Counted from the first letter of the stretch, positions 43,501-51,472 are shown. The stretch: 64,000 nt of DNA from Verrucosispora sp. WMMD573 (GCF_027497175.1 NZ_CP114901.1:5270001-5334000), one strand, 5' to 3'. Numbers and translations: made by a program. The notes: generated by a model not told the origin, from the sequence alone.

Positions 43501-44255
43501 TCCAGCAGGTCCCACAACGCCCGAGGATCCTGGGCGGTCTCCCTCGGCACGATCACCAGACAACCGCCGTACAACAGCGGCCCCCACATCTCCCACACGG
43601 AGAAATCGAAGGCGAACGAATGGAACATCGCCCACACGTCATCCGGACCGAACCCGAAATGACGCTCCGTCACCCCGAAAAGGCGCAACACGTTACCGTG
43701 CGAAATCTGCACCCCCTTCGGACGCCCCGTCGTCCCCGACGTGAAAATCACATACGCGCGGTCCTCGGCATCAGACACCGACTCATCGGTCGTCCCGGTG
43801 TCATCGACCACGTCGACCTCGACCGGGGCATGCGCCAACGCGTCGGAATCCACGAGCACCGCCGGCACGCCCTCCGGCAACAACCCCACCAACCCACCAC
43901 TGGTCACCACCACCGACAGATCAGCATCATCCACAATCAACTCCAACCGACCCGCCGGAGTCCCCACATCCAACGGCACATACGACGACCCCACCCGCAA
44001 CACCGCAAGCACCGCAGCAACCATGTCAACCGAACGATCCAACAACACCCCCACCGGCCGCGACACATCCACACCCGCAGCCCGAATCGCCCCCGCCAAC
44101 ACCCCCGCCCGACGATCCAACTCCCCAAACGTCACACCCCGACCACCACACCGAACCGCCACCCGATCAGAAAAACACCGAACCGACTCCCCAAACGCCG
44201 CCACCAAACTCCGCGCCTGCCCCACCGACGGCACCGGGATGTGCTCGCTGTTCAT
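37527..44255 (-). CDS. NRPS, A-PCP-C-A-PCP-C (two residues)
   Basis: 2242 residues. A1 about 10-520 (TSGTTGRPKG near 175), pocket DFWCIGMVHK by eye, one residue from the threonine code DFWNIGMVHK. PCP1 about 565-640 (VGGDSIT, Ser near 600). C1 about 655-1075 with FHDALLDGWS near 805: the catalytic second His is kept and the first is Phe. A2 about 1085-1610 (TSGSTGEPKG near 1275), pocket DIWEVSMDDK with Glu278 and Asp330/331, like diaminobutyrate/diaminopropionate-type codes. PCP2 about 1620-1690 (LGGHSLHA). C2 about 1705-2150 with HHLVSDGWS. No epimerase or methyltransferase domain. Starts with a four-base overlap after the FAAL gene. Confidence 0.92.
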   Translation of the reverse strand: MNSEHIPVPSVGQARSLVAAFGESVRCFSDRVAVRCGGRGVTFGELDRRAGVLAGAIRAAGVDVSRPVGVLLDRSVDMVAAVLAVLRVGSSYVPLDVGTPAGRLELIVDDADLSVVVTSGGLVGLLPEGVPAVLVDSDALAHAPVEVDVVDDTGTTDESVSDAEDRAYVIFTSGTTGRPKGVQISHGNVLRLFGVTERHFGFGPDDVWAMFHSFAFDFSVWEMWGPLLYGGCLVIVPRETAQDPRALWDLLERERVSVLCQTPTAFNQLIAEDATRGRRLPLKWVIFGGEALHFADLRPWVARYGDEEPQLVNMYGITETTVHASYRRVRREDLGQERSLIGVPLADLRFTLVDADLNEVPPGEVGEIIVTGPGVSAGYLGRPDLDAERFVRLPGSTARSYRSGDQAVLVESGEYEYRGRQDDQVKIRGHRIELGEVHAAFAGIPGVRQVVVTVVRPEATADPVLRNRTASVEITDVRDLLRGEGRRAPSPRTGPRIVAHLVADDALDPDELFTRLRARLPNYMMPSFVVPVDAIPLTQNGKLDRDRLPIATPANSLRESRPVEAAGRSDLVALICQVFAEVLGVPSVGSDDSFFSVGGDSITALRLRARAQERGVTLNLADIYATPTPAGLAALAGHPQAPAENRPPTPPFGLISAADRAALPDGVTDAYPVSTLQGGLLFHSAYDADVNMYCDIFMFRLRAGYDHRAMEQAVARAVARHEILRTSFTFTDHSQPLQLVHRSVPSRVTVVDLRHLGEEEQHAELSRWQLRERQTGYDWSVAPLMRYTVHLLSADEFQFSVSFHDALLDGWSESSLITEILSDYWQLRAGDRPVAAAPRRRYADFIALEQETLRDPSIREFWARELSGVEPTLLPRQAAATGTAARNEIGFLSVEVDADLSTALDELAARCAVSLKHVLLAVHARVLATVTGRSDLLLGVESNGRVEEEGGAEVVGVHLNLLPYRLAISGTSWTALVRAAFAKEQQLLPVRRFPYAELQRLNGGRELTDASFNYTHFHSYEQLASATSLTVVDAKAYIQTHFALRTEFNKDPFTKLLSLDLEADLHRLSEPQVRLIAALYRHALADVVAHPEAVPSRRTLFGETYWQELVAAFGPPARPLSAPGYFTLLEKSCVTHATAVAVRCDEDSLTYAELAVRIERVAARLARRNVTAGTVVGMSAARGIDSFVTALAVMRIGAVYLPLPSGPPARVASVLGTSQAALVLGDRQSEAALREAVGRTALLLLDELVGTGDEQDRYAGPLPGGRAAAYVIFTSGSTGEPKGATIRHDGMLNHLEAKIGALGISSGDLVSQDAAATFDISIWQMLAPLAVGATTVIYPDEISQDPSRLLRAVAEDGITVLEVSPTVLSVFSAELTHYGLTAFPPFLLRWVVSSGETLTPKCANAFRRHLPQVRLLNMWGATEVSDDCTHYEIIGLADERAASVPVGRPIDNAKVYVLDEHREPVPTGTPGELYVGGLCVGAGYVNDVERTAAAFVPDPIAEQPGIVAYRTGDRGRLLPDGNIEFLGRIDKQVKIRGHRVELAEVEGALAAIPTLQESVVIVRSDGEHGNQLVAFFVPQPVTGDGGNAVESGPARAEVSPRELREQLAAILPRYAVPDHLVRLDVLPRTPHGKVDTRSLAEWQPAPPPELTDDLEPANETEAVVMDVWRSVLRMPTRPGPLTDFFGLGGHSLHAAQVMARLRDRFGMDLPIRLLFENPNPRALAQRIASGRGAVPATGGTPIRPAQPRPDRFPLAANQAALWFLCQVDPDDRSYDNTVLLHLSGVLDIAALRSAITTVTSRHEVFSMRFGTEEGSSYQRPDPYAVVTLDVVDATGEQLTDPTEMTRYVRDRALSELALDLTGGPVVVTRLFRFTPTEHVLQWSSHHLVSDGWSTNVVFSEITEAYRAHRQGLPPQLPELPIQYADYALWRHDQAAATAGADVDFWRNYLDGYSGDLGLVTDLPRTEERSREAGYVAVRWPTGKRERVQRAAEEAGVTTFMLLHSAAAIVLSRFAQHTDIVLGAPVAGRDLAETENLVGYFADTLPFRYRVEPHVTGAALVNAIAASALSALDHQQLSFQEIVRAVRPPRVAGMPTLVQAMVAVDNYPLDLRTLPEVTGRLVQLPPATALFDLLFRFVLDPEPELSAQYDATLFTRATVDRLLAAIGRALEFLVTHPDMKLSEMRLIDQDDQTDLERLWREISGDDIDLGKAAAQIVESPSWPDYLAAVQARPGLLAALLLAF
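43174..43288. repeat. NRPS A-domain repeat block 0, copy B
   Basis: Partner of 36358-36472. Confidence 0.8.
43528..43756. repeat. NRPS A-domain repeat block 1, copy B
   Basis: Partner of 36712-36940 at an offset of 6816 bases. A 92-base linker of different sequence separates it from block 2 in this copy and a shorter one in the other. Confidence 0.85.
43848..44236. repeat. NRPS A-domain repeat block 2, copy B
   Basis: Partner of 37005-37393 (offset 6843 bases). Followed on the 5' coding side by unrelated start-codon sequences, so the identity ends abruptly at both edges. Confidence 0.9.
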
Positions 44256-47200
44256 CGTCCTGCCTCCTCGACGGCCGGCGCGGGGCCGGGCGCTGCGATC
44301 TCATTCAGGGCCGACTGGAACTCCGCCACGATCCGGGCTGCGGTGGCGGCGTCGATCCGCTCCACCTGGTAGACCAGACGGAACGTCAGGCGGTCGGCGT
44401 GCCGGGTGCCGTACAGACTGACGGTGAAGGCGACATCCCGTGGAGGTACGTCCACCACCGACACCTCGACCTCCCCGAGCCGCTGGCGGCATCCGCTGGA
44501 GGGGATCGAGAAGCCGTCGTCGAGCAGCCCGTCCGTCGACTGCTGAAAGGTGAACGTGGCCTGGAAGAGGGGTGTCTGCCCGTGCCGGTCCGGGCTGAGC
44601 GCCTTGACCAGCCGGGCGAACGGCAGGTCGGCGTCGGCCAGGGCGGTGCGCAGTTCGGCGCGGCTGCGGTCCTCGATCGCCGCCAGGCCCTCCTCGCCGT
44701 CGAAGCGACCGGCCAGGGGCAGCATGTTGACCAGGTAGCCGACCGTGTCGGCGAATCGCCAGTCGTCCCGCCCGTGGTGTGGCGTTCCGATGACGATCCG
44801 CTCTTCGCCGGTCGTCCGATGCAGTGCCCTCAGATACGCCGCGACCAGGCTGACGAACGGCGTGTGCCCACGGAGTTGGGCTCGCCGGTAGAGGCGTTCG
44901 GCCCCGTCCACCTCGAAGTCGAGGTTCGCGGCGGGGTTGCGGCCCGCGGTGGCTCCCGTTCGGACGGTCGGGAAGAGCAGGTGATCGCGCAGTGGACGCC
45001 ACCGCTCGGCGAGCGCGGTGAGTCGACGCCGGGCAGACTCCTCGCCGGTTGACGCGGACAACCAGCGCTGCCGCTGCACGTAGTCGCCCCGGTCGACGGC
45101 AGGAAGCTGGCCAGCCAGGCGCACCCCGGGCAACTCCGCCAGGATCTCCATGAAGATCACCCGCATCGACCAGTGGTCGACGATCGCGTGGTGGCAGACG
45201 AGCATGAAGACGGTGCTCTCCGGCGTCAGCACGACGGCGGCCCGGACCAGCGGACCGTCGGTGAGGGAGAACCGCCGGTCGGCGACCTCGCGTAGGAAGG
45301 CGTCGACCGACTCGTCCGCGTCGGTGAGCGCCACCTGCGACCAGTCGAGCTGAGGGCTGTCCCGCACGATCTGCACACCGCTGCCGGGGGACCCGAGCAC
45401 CGTGCGCAGCGCCTGGTGGCGGCCCACGGCCGCCGACACCGCGGCGCGCAGCAGGTCGGGGTCGTACCGACGGGACAAGCGGGCGGCGCTGGTCAGGTTG
45501 TTCGCCGTGTCCTGCGGGTGGAACTCGTCGTAGAACTGCATCTGCACCTGGCCGTCGGCGGCGGGTGCGACCCGTTGCGTCAATTCCGTGGTCGGCTCGG
45601 GCTGCGCGGGCTGCGAGGGCTGCCCGGTCAGCACCACCAGGGCCTCGGCGATCTCCTCGATCGAGCGGTCGCTGGTGAAGATTCGACTGTCCAGGGAGCG
45701 GCCGAGCTGCTGTTCGCACCGTACCTTCACGGTGGCGGCGCGCAGCGAGTCGAGCCCGAGTGCGGCCAGCGGCCGGGACCAGTCCTGCGCCGTCAGGTGC
45801 TGCCCTGCGGCGCCCACCAGCGCGGCCAGCAGTTGACGCACCAGTTGCCGCCGTGTTTCCCGGTCGCGAAGGTGTAGCGCGTCGAGCTGGTCGGCGGTGG
45901 GTAGCGCCGGACGCGGCGGTGGCTTCTCCGAGTGCCCCAGCACCCGCAGCCGGCCGGTGCGGTGGCGGGTCCGGGTCTCGCTCCGCCGAATCTTCCCGCT
46001 CGACGTCTTGGGCAGGGAGCCCGGGAAGACCAGCACCACCTCGGCCAGTTGGAGGTCACATTCGACACCGACGGCGCGCAGCACCTCCGTCCGCACCGTG
46101 GCCGCCGCAGCCGGGTCGCGCAGCCGGGCCAGGGACGCCCGGGCCACCTCGGCCACCAGGATCACCACCGGCGCGTCGGGATCCGGCTGGAATGCCGCTG
46201 CGGCGCCGCCGCGCAGGTCGGCACAGGCGGTCAGCGCGACAGTCTCGACGTCATGGGGGTAGAAGTTGCGCCCGGCGACGATCAGCAGGTCCTTGCTGCG
46301 GCTGACCGGGTACAGCTCGCCCTGCCAGGTGAAGCCGAGGTCCCCGGTTCGCAGACAGACCCCCTGGTGAGCGGGAGTGTCGGCGTGGAAGGTCTCCCGG
46401 GTGGCCGTCGCGTCGTTCCAGTATCCCTGGGCCACGCCCGGCCCCCGGACCCAGATCTCGCCGATCTCCCCGTCGGGCATGACCCGGTCGTCAGCGCCGC
46501 GAATGACGATCTCGGTGTGCCGGGCCGGTCGTCCCGACGACACGAGGCTCGTGCCGGCCTCGGTTGTCTCCTCCGGCAGCTCAACCAGCCGGCCCCGCTC
46601 CAGTGCCCGACGGCTGACGTGTCGGGACCGGTACCCTCTTCCCGGTTCCGCTCCGGCGACGAAGAGGGTGGCTTCGGCCAGCCCGTAACAGGGGAAGAAG
46701 GCGTCGCGGTGGAAGCCGTGCACGCCGTAGTACGTCGCGAAGTCCCGCATGGTGTCCGCGCGTACCGGCTCGGCGCCGTTGAACGCGATCCGCCACCGGC
46801 TCAGGTCGACGTCGGTGAGCCGGGTCCGGTCGTAGCGTTCGACGAGCAACTGGTAGGCGAAGTTCGGGCCACCGGAGCAGGTGGCGCCGAAGCGGTCCAA
46901 GGCCAGCGGCCACAGCATCGGATCGTGCACGAACGCGAAGGTGTCCAGCAGCACCGAGGGAATGCCCCGGTAGACGGGCAGCAGGGCGGTACCGATCAGG
47001 CCCATGTCGTGGTACATCGGCAGCCAGCTCAGGACGGTGTCGTCGGGGCGGATGCCGAAGCCTTCGGCGATCGCCTCCTCGTTCTGCACGAGGTTGCGGT
47101 GGCTGACCATCACGCCCTTGGGGTGGCCCGTCGAGCCGGAGGTGTACTGCAGGAAGGCCAGATCCTCACCACCGAGCCCGAGCCCGAACCTCGCGGAAGC

Positions 47201-47668
47201 CACTCCCGCGCTGCCGGGTTCCGCGTGCAGTAGGGACTTGAGCGGATGGATCCGCATCGAGGCGGTGGCGTCCTCACCGAAGAAGGCGGTCAACTGTTCG
47301 ACGAACAGATCCGTGGTGACCGCGTGCCCCGGTTGGCAACTGCGCACGACGCTCTCGATCCGATCGAGTCGCGCCCCCGGGCGGGGCGGGTAGAGCGGCA
47401 CCGCGACGACACCGCCGTACAGGCAGCCGAGGAACGCGGTCAGGAAGTCGAGGCCGGGTGGGAGGATCAGCAGAACGCGGTCGCCGGGCCGCGTCGATTC
47501 CCGCAGGGACAGCGCGACCCGTAACGCGTTCTCCTCAAGCTGCGCGTAGGTCACCTGCTCGCTCGCGCCGCCGGCCTGGAGGAACGTGAATGCCACCGCG
47601 TCCGGACGCTGTTGTGCCCAGTGACTCAGCGCGGCGGGGATCGAAGGGAACTCGGGGAGGCTACTCAT
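44252..47668 (-). CDS. Fatty-acyl-AMP ligase-ACP-condensation protein (chain starter)
   Basis: 1138 residues. The FAAL domain occupies 1-590: QYTSGSTGHPKGVMVSHRN near 179, WLPMYHDMGLIG, SGGPNFAYQLL and CYGLAEATLF are the FAAL rather than CoA-ligase pattern. A carrier domain follows with the serine in LAALGLDSLRA near 639. The condensation domain is at about 705-1125, with CHHAIVDHWS near 831, where the usual Gly after Asp is His; the catalytic His-Asp remain. It loads a fatty acid as AMP ester onto its own ACP and joins it to the first amino acid on the next protein. AGGAAGG lies upstream of the ATG. Equivalent to the FAAL start of pyoverdine-type assembly lines. Confidence 0.92.
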   Translation of the reverse strand: MSSLPEFPSIPAALSHWAQQRPDAVAFTFLQAGGASEQVTYAQLEENALRVALSLRESTRPGDRVLLILPPGLDFLTAFLGCLYGGVVAVPLYPPRPGARLDRIESVVRSCQPGHAVTTDLFVEQLTAFFGEDATASMRIHPLKSLLHAEPGSAGVASARFGLGLGGEDLAFLQYTSGSTGHPKGVMVSHRNLVQNEEAIAEGFGIRPDDTVLSWLPMYHDMGLIGTALLPVYRGIPSVLLDTFAFVHDPMLWPLALDRFGATCSGGPNFAYQLLVERYDRTRLTDVDLSRWRIAFNGAEPVRADTMRDFATYYGVHGFHRDAFFPCYGLAEATLFVAGAEPGRGYRSRHVSRRALERGRLVELPEETTEAGTSLVSSGRPARHTEIVIRGADDRVMPDGEIGEIWVRGPGVAQGYWNDATATRETFHADTPAHQGVCLRTGDLGFTWQGELYPVSRSKDLLIVAGRNFYPHDVETVALTACADLRGGAAAAFQPDPDAPVVILVAEVARASLARLRDPAAAATVRTEVLRAVGVECDLQLAEVVLVFPGSLPKTSSGKIRRSETRTRHRTGRLRVLGHSEKPPPRPALPTADQLDALHLRDRETRRQLVRQLLAALVGAAGQHLTAQDWSRPLAALGLDSLRAATVKVRCEQQLGRSLDSRIFTSDRSIEEIAEALVVLTGQPSQPAQPEPTTELTQRVAPAADGQVQMQFYDEFHPQDTANNLTSAARLSRRYDPDLLRAAVSAAVGRHQALRTVLGSPGSGVQIVRDSPQLDWSQVALTDADESVDAFLREVADRRFSLTDGPLVRAAVVLTPESTVFMLVCHHAIVDHWSMRVIFMEILAELPGVRLAGQLPAVDRGDYVQRQRWLSASTGEESARRRLTALAERWRPLRDHLLFPTVRTGATAGRNPAANLDFEVDGAERLYRRAQLRGHTPFVSLVAAYLRALHRTTGEERIVIGTPHHGRDDWRFADTVGYLVNMLPLAGRFDGEEGLAAIEDRSRAELRTALADADLPFARLVKALSPDRHGQTPLFQATFTFQQSTDGLLDDGFSIPSSGCRQRLGEVEVSVVDVPPRDVAFTVSLYGTRHADRLTFRLVYQVERIDAATAARIVAEFQSALNEIAAPGPAPAVEEAGR

Positions 47669-47712
47669 CTCGGCCTTCCTGCCACGGACGGCGGCGGTCG
47701 GAGCGGGGTCGG

Positions 47713-48756
47713 TCAGCGCGGGAGGCGTTCGGCGGTGGTGCGGATGACGTGGGCCGCGTGTCGCGCGTCCGCTCCGCTGACCCCGCCGTGGAAGACCGCC
47801 CGCACCCAGCCGGTTTCGAGTTCGAGCAGGCGGACTCCCCCGTCGGCGCAGTGCCGCAGCAACGAGGTTTGACTCGCGATGCCGGCGGCGCGGAAGAAGA
47901 CGATGTTGGTGCGGGGTGCCCCGTCGCGCAGTTCCAGCGCGTCCGATTCCATGAGCAGCTTGGCGAAGGTGGCGGCATGCTCGTGATCGCGCCGCAGCCG
48001 CTGCTCGACATCGTCGAGGGCGATGAGCCCGGCCGCCGCGAGCAGACCAGCCTGGCGCATGCCCCCGCCGAGCATCTTTCGGATCCGCTGGGCCCGGTCG
48101 ATCACCTCCGCGCCACCCACCAGCAGCGAGCCGACCGGCGCGCCCAGTCCCTTCGACAGGCAGAACTGCACCGAATCGGCGAGGCTGGTGATCTCGCCTA
48201 CCGGTACACCGAGCGCGACCGCGGCGTTGAAGACCCGCGCACCGTCCATGTGTAGCCGGAGACCGTGTTCCTCGGTGAGATCCCGCAGGTGCTTGAGGTA
48301 TGCCAGGTCCAGTGGCACGCCCCCGGCCATGTTGTGGGTGTTCTCCACGCAGAGCAGCGCGGGCAGCGCGAACTGTGGGTCCTTCCGGTCGACGGTCAGC
48401 TCCTCCGTCAACCGACGCGGGTCGAGCGTCCCGTCCGGCAGGTTCGGCACCGGGCGTAGCACTGTGGCGCCGAGCACCGACGGCCCGCCGGCCTCGAACA
48501 GGTACAGGTCGCTGCGGTCCCCGACGATCACCGCTCGCCCACGGTCCGCCTGAGCCATGACCGAGCAGAGGTTGGCCATGGTGCCACTCGGTGTGAACAA
48601 CGCCGCCTGATGCCCGGTCAGCGCGGCCGCCCGCCGCTCCAACGCCCGCACGGTCGGGTCCTCACCGTAGACGTCGTCACCGACGGCGGCCTCGGCGATG
48701 GCGTGCCGCATGGTCTCGTCGGGCACCGTGAAGGTGTCACTGCGCAACTCGATCAT
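47713..48756 (-). CDS. Low-specificity L-threonine aldolase family enzyme
   Basis: 347 residues, standard for fold type I PLP threonine aldolases. RSDTFTVPDETMR at the start, GDDVYGEDPTV, ENTHNMAGGVPLDL, HMDGARVFNAAVALG, and the PLP lysine in FCLSKGLGAPVGS. It splits or forms beta-hydroxy amino acids from glycine and an aldehyde. In the operon between the ATP-grasp gene (four-base overlap) and the FAAL gene (44-base gap). It may supply threonine or another beta-hydroxy amino acid to the threonine-like A domain, or shape the precursor pool. Confidence 0.9.
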   Translation of the reverse strand: MIELRSDTFTVPDETMRHAIAEAAVGDDVYGEDPTVRALERRAAALTGHQAALFTPSGTMANLCSVMAQADRGRAVIVGDRSDLYLFEAGGPSVLGATVLRPVPNLPDGTLDPRRLTEELTVDRKDPQFALPALLCVENTHNMAGGVPLDLAYLKHLRDLTEEHGLRLHMDGARVFNAAVALGVPVGEITSLADSVQFCLSKGLGAPVGSLLVGGAEVIDRAQRIRKMLGGGMRQAGLLAAAGLIALDDVEQRLRRDHEHAATFAKLLMESDALELRDGAPRTNIVFFRAAGIASQTSLLRHCADGGVRLLELETGWVRAVFHGGVSGADARHAAHVIRTTAERLPR

Positions 48757-49994
48757 TTGCCGGCCATTCCTTTCTCCGCCTGGTCCGCGAGCCGTACGGT
48801 CAGTCGCCCCAGCGCCGTCTCGGCCTGCCGGGCGGCCTCCGGACCGGTGTCGGCAGCGGTGATGACCGAGCCGATCCGGTCGGTGAACGCCCCGGTCACC
48901 GTGACGCGGTCCCCGACCGCCACGCTGATGTTCACGGCGCGGACCGCCGCGGTCCGTGCCGCCGGCTCGACCCCGTCGACCTCGGCTATCTCCCCGTCGC
49001 CGGGCGCGATGAGGAATCGGATCGCGGCGTGCACGTTGCGCAGCGGACGTAGTTTGGGCAGGTCACCGCTTGCCCGCGCGATGACGCAGTCCACCAGGTC
49101 GATGCCGAGGGCCGCGCGCACCAGCTCGGGGATCAGGCCGCCGGCGAGGCGTGGGTTCACCTCGATGATCGTTGGGCCGGCGTGGCTCAGCCGTAGCTCG
49201 GTGTGCGTCGCACCCCAGGTCAGGCCGAGCGCCTGCAACGCGGTTCGCGCGCACTCGGTGAGCGCGGCTGCCGCCGTCGGCTCCAGCTCCGCGGGAAAGT
49301 CGTGCCCGGTCTCGACGAAGTGGGGCGGCGGGCCGAGATGCTTGGCGGTCAGGCCCACCAGCTCACCGTCGAAGAACTCCGCGGAGAACTCGGGCCCGCT
49401 GACGAAGCGCTCGACGAGGACTCTCGGCTCAACCGGCAGACCCCGCTCGTTGACCCTGGTGGCGAGCAACCGGGTCGCGTGCCCGACGACCTCCCGGCTG
49501 GTACGGCAGAGCCGCACCCCCACCGAGCCCGAGCCCCGCACCGGTTTCACCACCACCGGACAGCCGAGTTCGGCCGCGGCCGACGTCGCCTCGGCCGGCG
49601 TACGGATCACGCGGAAGTCAGGCACGGGTACACCCGCCGCCAGCAGCGTCTCCCGTTGCAGTCCCTTGTCGCGGGCCCGCTCGACGGCGACGGGATCCGG
49701 GCCGGCGAGACCCAACCGCAGTGCCGCCCGGGCGGCAACCGGGACGAAGTACTCGGAGCTGGAGGTGACGCCCGCGACCGACCCCAGCTGCTGGCAGGCC
49801 CGCGCGACCGCCTCGGCGTCACCCGTGTCGAGGACGAGCGACTCGATTCCGTCCTGGTCGAGGTACGGGTACCGGGACGGATCGCGGGCGAGCATGACCG
49901 GACGTAGTCCGCGGTGCCGAGCTGCGCGGCAGTAGAGCCGACCGGTCCCCGTGGTGTTGCTCTCCACGAACACCATCACCCCCGAGGTGTCCAC
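48753..49994 (-). CDS. ATP-grasp amino-acid ligase
   Basis: 413 residues. VFVESNTTGTGRLYCRAARHRG starts the N-terminal domain, with the ATP lysine in VVVKPVRGSGSVGVR, grasp strand VLVERFVSGPEFSAEF, and metal end GPTIIEVNPRLAGGL. A homologue of the ligase at 5902-7176: both have a VETGHxFPAxL segment and TELRLxxxGP. ATP-grasp ligases in the operon of an NRPS usually attach an extra amino acid or make a precursor amide. With a diamino acid pathway alongside, ligation onto its second amine is conceivable. Overlaps the lyase gene by 19 bases. Confidence 0.87.
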   Translation of the reverse strand: MDTSGVMVFVESNTTGTGRLYCRAARHRGLRPVMLARDPSRYPYLDQDGIESLVLDTGDAEAVARACQQLGSVAGVTSSSEYFVPVAARAALRLGLAGPDPVAVERARDKGLQRETLLAAGVPVPDFRVIRTPAEATSAAAELGCPVVVKPVRGSGSVGVRLCRTSREVVGHATRLLATRVNERGLPVEPRVLVERFVSGPEFSAEFFDGELVGLTAKHLGPPPHFVETGHDFPAELEPTAAAALTECARTALQALGLTWGATHTELRLSHAGPTIIEVNPRLAGGLIPELVRAALGIDLVDCVIARASGDLPKLRPLRNVHAAIRFLIAPGDGEIAEVDGVEPAARTAAVRAVNISVAVGDRVTVTGAFTDRIGSVITAADTGPEAARQAETALGRLTVRLADQAEKGMAGK

Positions 49995-51472
49995 CGATCC
50001 TCCTTCTGCTGGTTGGCCGTGGTCGTGCCGTACCGCAGCTCACGGACGGCGCTGTCCAGTTCGGCACGGGCGTCGCCCAGCCGGGCCGACTCCCGCTGAC
50101 TCCGGTCGCGCAGCACCCGCAACCTGCCGTACACGTCGTCGTACCCGCGCTGCCAGTCACCGGGCCCGCCGCCGGCGTCGGTGAGGCTCACCGCGACCGC
50201 CGGATCGGCGACCTTGGCAGCCGCCGGGAATCGCTGCGCCATCCAGTCGACGCCGGTCGGCTCGCCATCGGCCTCGGCCAGTTGCTCCCGGATGGCCGCA
50301 CCGACGGTGTGGTGCGCGACCCGGAAGGGCATGCCGTCCTGGACCAGTCGGTTGGCCACCGCCGTGGCCGTGGTGATCCCCTCCACCGCCCGCTGTCGCA
50401 TCCGGCCGGGACGTGGTCGGGCGCCGCTGACGAGAACCTGACCGAGCTGTACGACGTCGGTGGCGGCTCGCAGACCCGGCCAGGCGAGTCCGACCGCCTC
50501 GGTGCCGACCTCGATGGAGTTGGTGAAAGGTGCGCCCTTCATCGCGGTGACCGCACCCACCCAGGACGAACTCACCCTCCCGACGGCGGCCGTGACGTGT
50601 TCGAGCAAGAAGGCGTTGCGTTTCTGCGGCATCGCCGAGCTGCCCCCGACGAGACGGTCGGGAAACTGGATGAAGCCGAACTCCTCGGTGCTCCACAGTT
50701 GCAGGTCGGTGCCGAGCCTGCTCAGCACGACGGCGACGCCGGTGGCGTCCGCCAGTAGCCGCAGCGTGACGTCCCGGCTGGCGATGGCGTCCAGGGCGTG
50801 CACCGGTGGTTCCTCGAATCCCAGCAGCGCGGCGACCCGGGCCGGATCGATCGGCAGGTCGCTTCCGGCGACCGCACCAGCGCCCATGGGGCAGCGCCGT
50901 AGTCCTCTGGCCGAGTCCCAGGCCGACTCGATCTCCCGGGTCAGCCCGGCCGCGACGCCCGTGAGGTAGTAGCCGTAGGTGATCGGCATCGCCGCCTGAT
51001 AGTGGGTGTGCACCGGCATCACGACGTCGCGGTACTCGCGTCCCCGGCTCAGCAGCACCGCGACGAGCCTCGTCGTCTCCTGTAGGAAGGCCAGCAGCCA
51101 CTCCCGCAACCGGGTCAGGGTGATCGTGGCCTTCATGTCGTTGCGGGAGCGTCCGGTGTGCAGTACGCCGCCGACGTCCTCGCCGAGTTCCGCGGTGAGG
51201 TACTGCTCGTAGGCCAGGTACAGCCCGCGCGGCAGGCGGGCGGTGGCGAGGGCGGCGAACCGGCTGTCGCGAAGCTGCTCGATCAGCGTCACCAGCGCGA
51301 CCGCCGCCTCGGGCGCGATCAGCCCCCGCTCCCTGAGCATGATCACGTGTGCCAGGTCCACCAGGGTGGTGCGGTCGAGTTCCTCGGCGATCTCGGCCGG
51401 CGTCGGCTCACCGTAGATCTGCCGCTGCGTCCGTAGGCCGATGGGCGCCTTGATCCGGCCCGTGTCGCTCAT
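49976..51472 (-). CDS. Argininosuccinate lyase-like enzyme (aspartase/fumarase superfamily)
   Basis: 498 residues. HTGRSRNDMKATITL is the first conserved region, THYQAAMPITYGYYL the second, and GSSAMPQKRNAFLLEH the superfamily signature with the flexible catalytic loop. Family enzymes cut a C-N bond to release fumarate. True ArgH is about 470 residues and normally sits with other arg genes, absent here. Between an SbnA-like and an ATP-grasp gene, cleavage of an N-(2-amino-2-carboxyethyl)aspartate-type adduct into fumarate and a diamino acid is a logical role. The N terminus (MSDTGRIKAPIGL) overlaps the SbnA-like stop by four bases. The 40-residue charged tail is unusual. Confidence 0.87.
   Translation of the reverse strand: MSDTGRIKAPIGLRTQRQIYGEPTPAEIAEELDRTTLVDLAHVIMLRERGLIAPEAAVALVTLIEQLRDSRFAALATARLPRGLYLAYEQYLTAELGEDVGGVLHTGRSRNDMKATITLTRLREWLLAFLQETTRLVAVLLSRGREYRDVVMPVHTHYQAAMPITYGYYLTGVAAGLTREIESAWDSARGLRRCPMGAGAVAGSDLPIDPARVAALLGFEEPPVHALDAIASRDVTLRLLADATGVAVVLSRLGTDLQLWSTEEFGFIQFPDRLVGGSSAMPQKRNAFLLEHVTAAVGRVSSSWVGAVTAMKGAPFTNSIEVGTEAVGLAWPGLRAATDVVQLGQVLVSGARPRPGRMRQRAVEGITTATAVANRLVQDGMPFRVAHHTVGAAIREQLAEADGEPTGVDWMAQRFPAAAKVADPAVAVSLTDAGGGPGDWQRGYDDVYGRLRVLRDRSQRESARLGDARAELDSAVRELRYGTTTANQQKEDRWTPRG

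Noticed and set aside
36358-44236. Repeats as an insertion sequence or CRISPR array
   Set aside because: The repeated blocks are in-frame coding parts of two homologous A domains, with no transposase, terminal inverted repeats or regular spacers.
42342-44372. A 676-codon plus-strand frame with proline/histidine/threonine repeats
   Set aside because: Antisense to the first NRPS A domain. The odd repeats arise from the TTG/GGG-rich codon block on the other strand.
49976-51472. Housekeeping argininosuccinate lyase (argH)
   Set aside because: No argG, argF or other arginine gene is near; the gene is embedded by overlaps in an NRPS operon beside SbnA-like and ATP-grasp genes.
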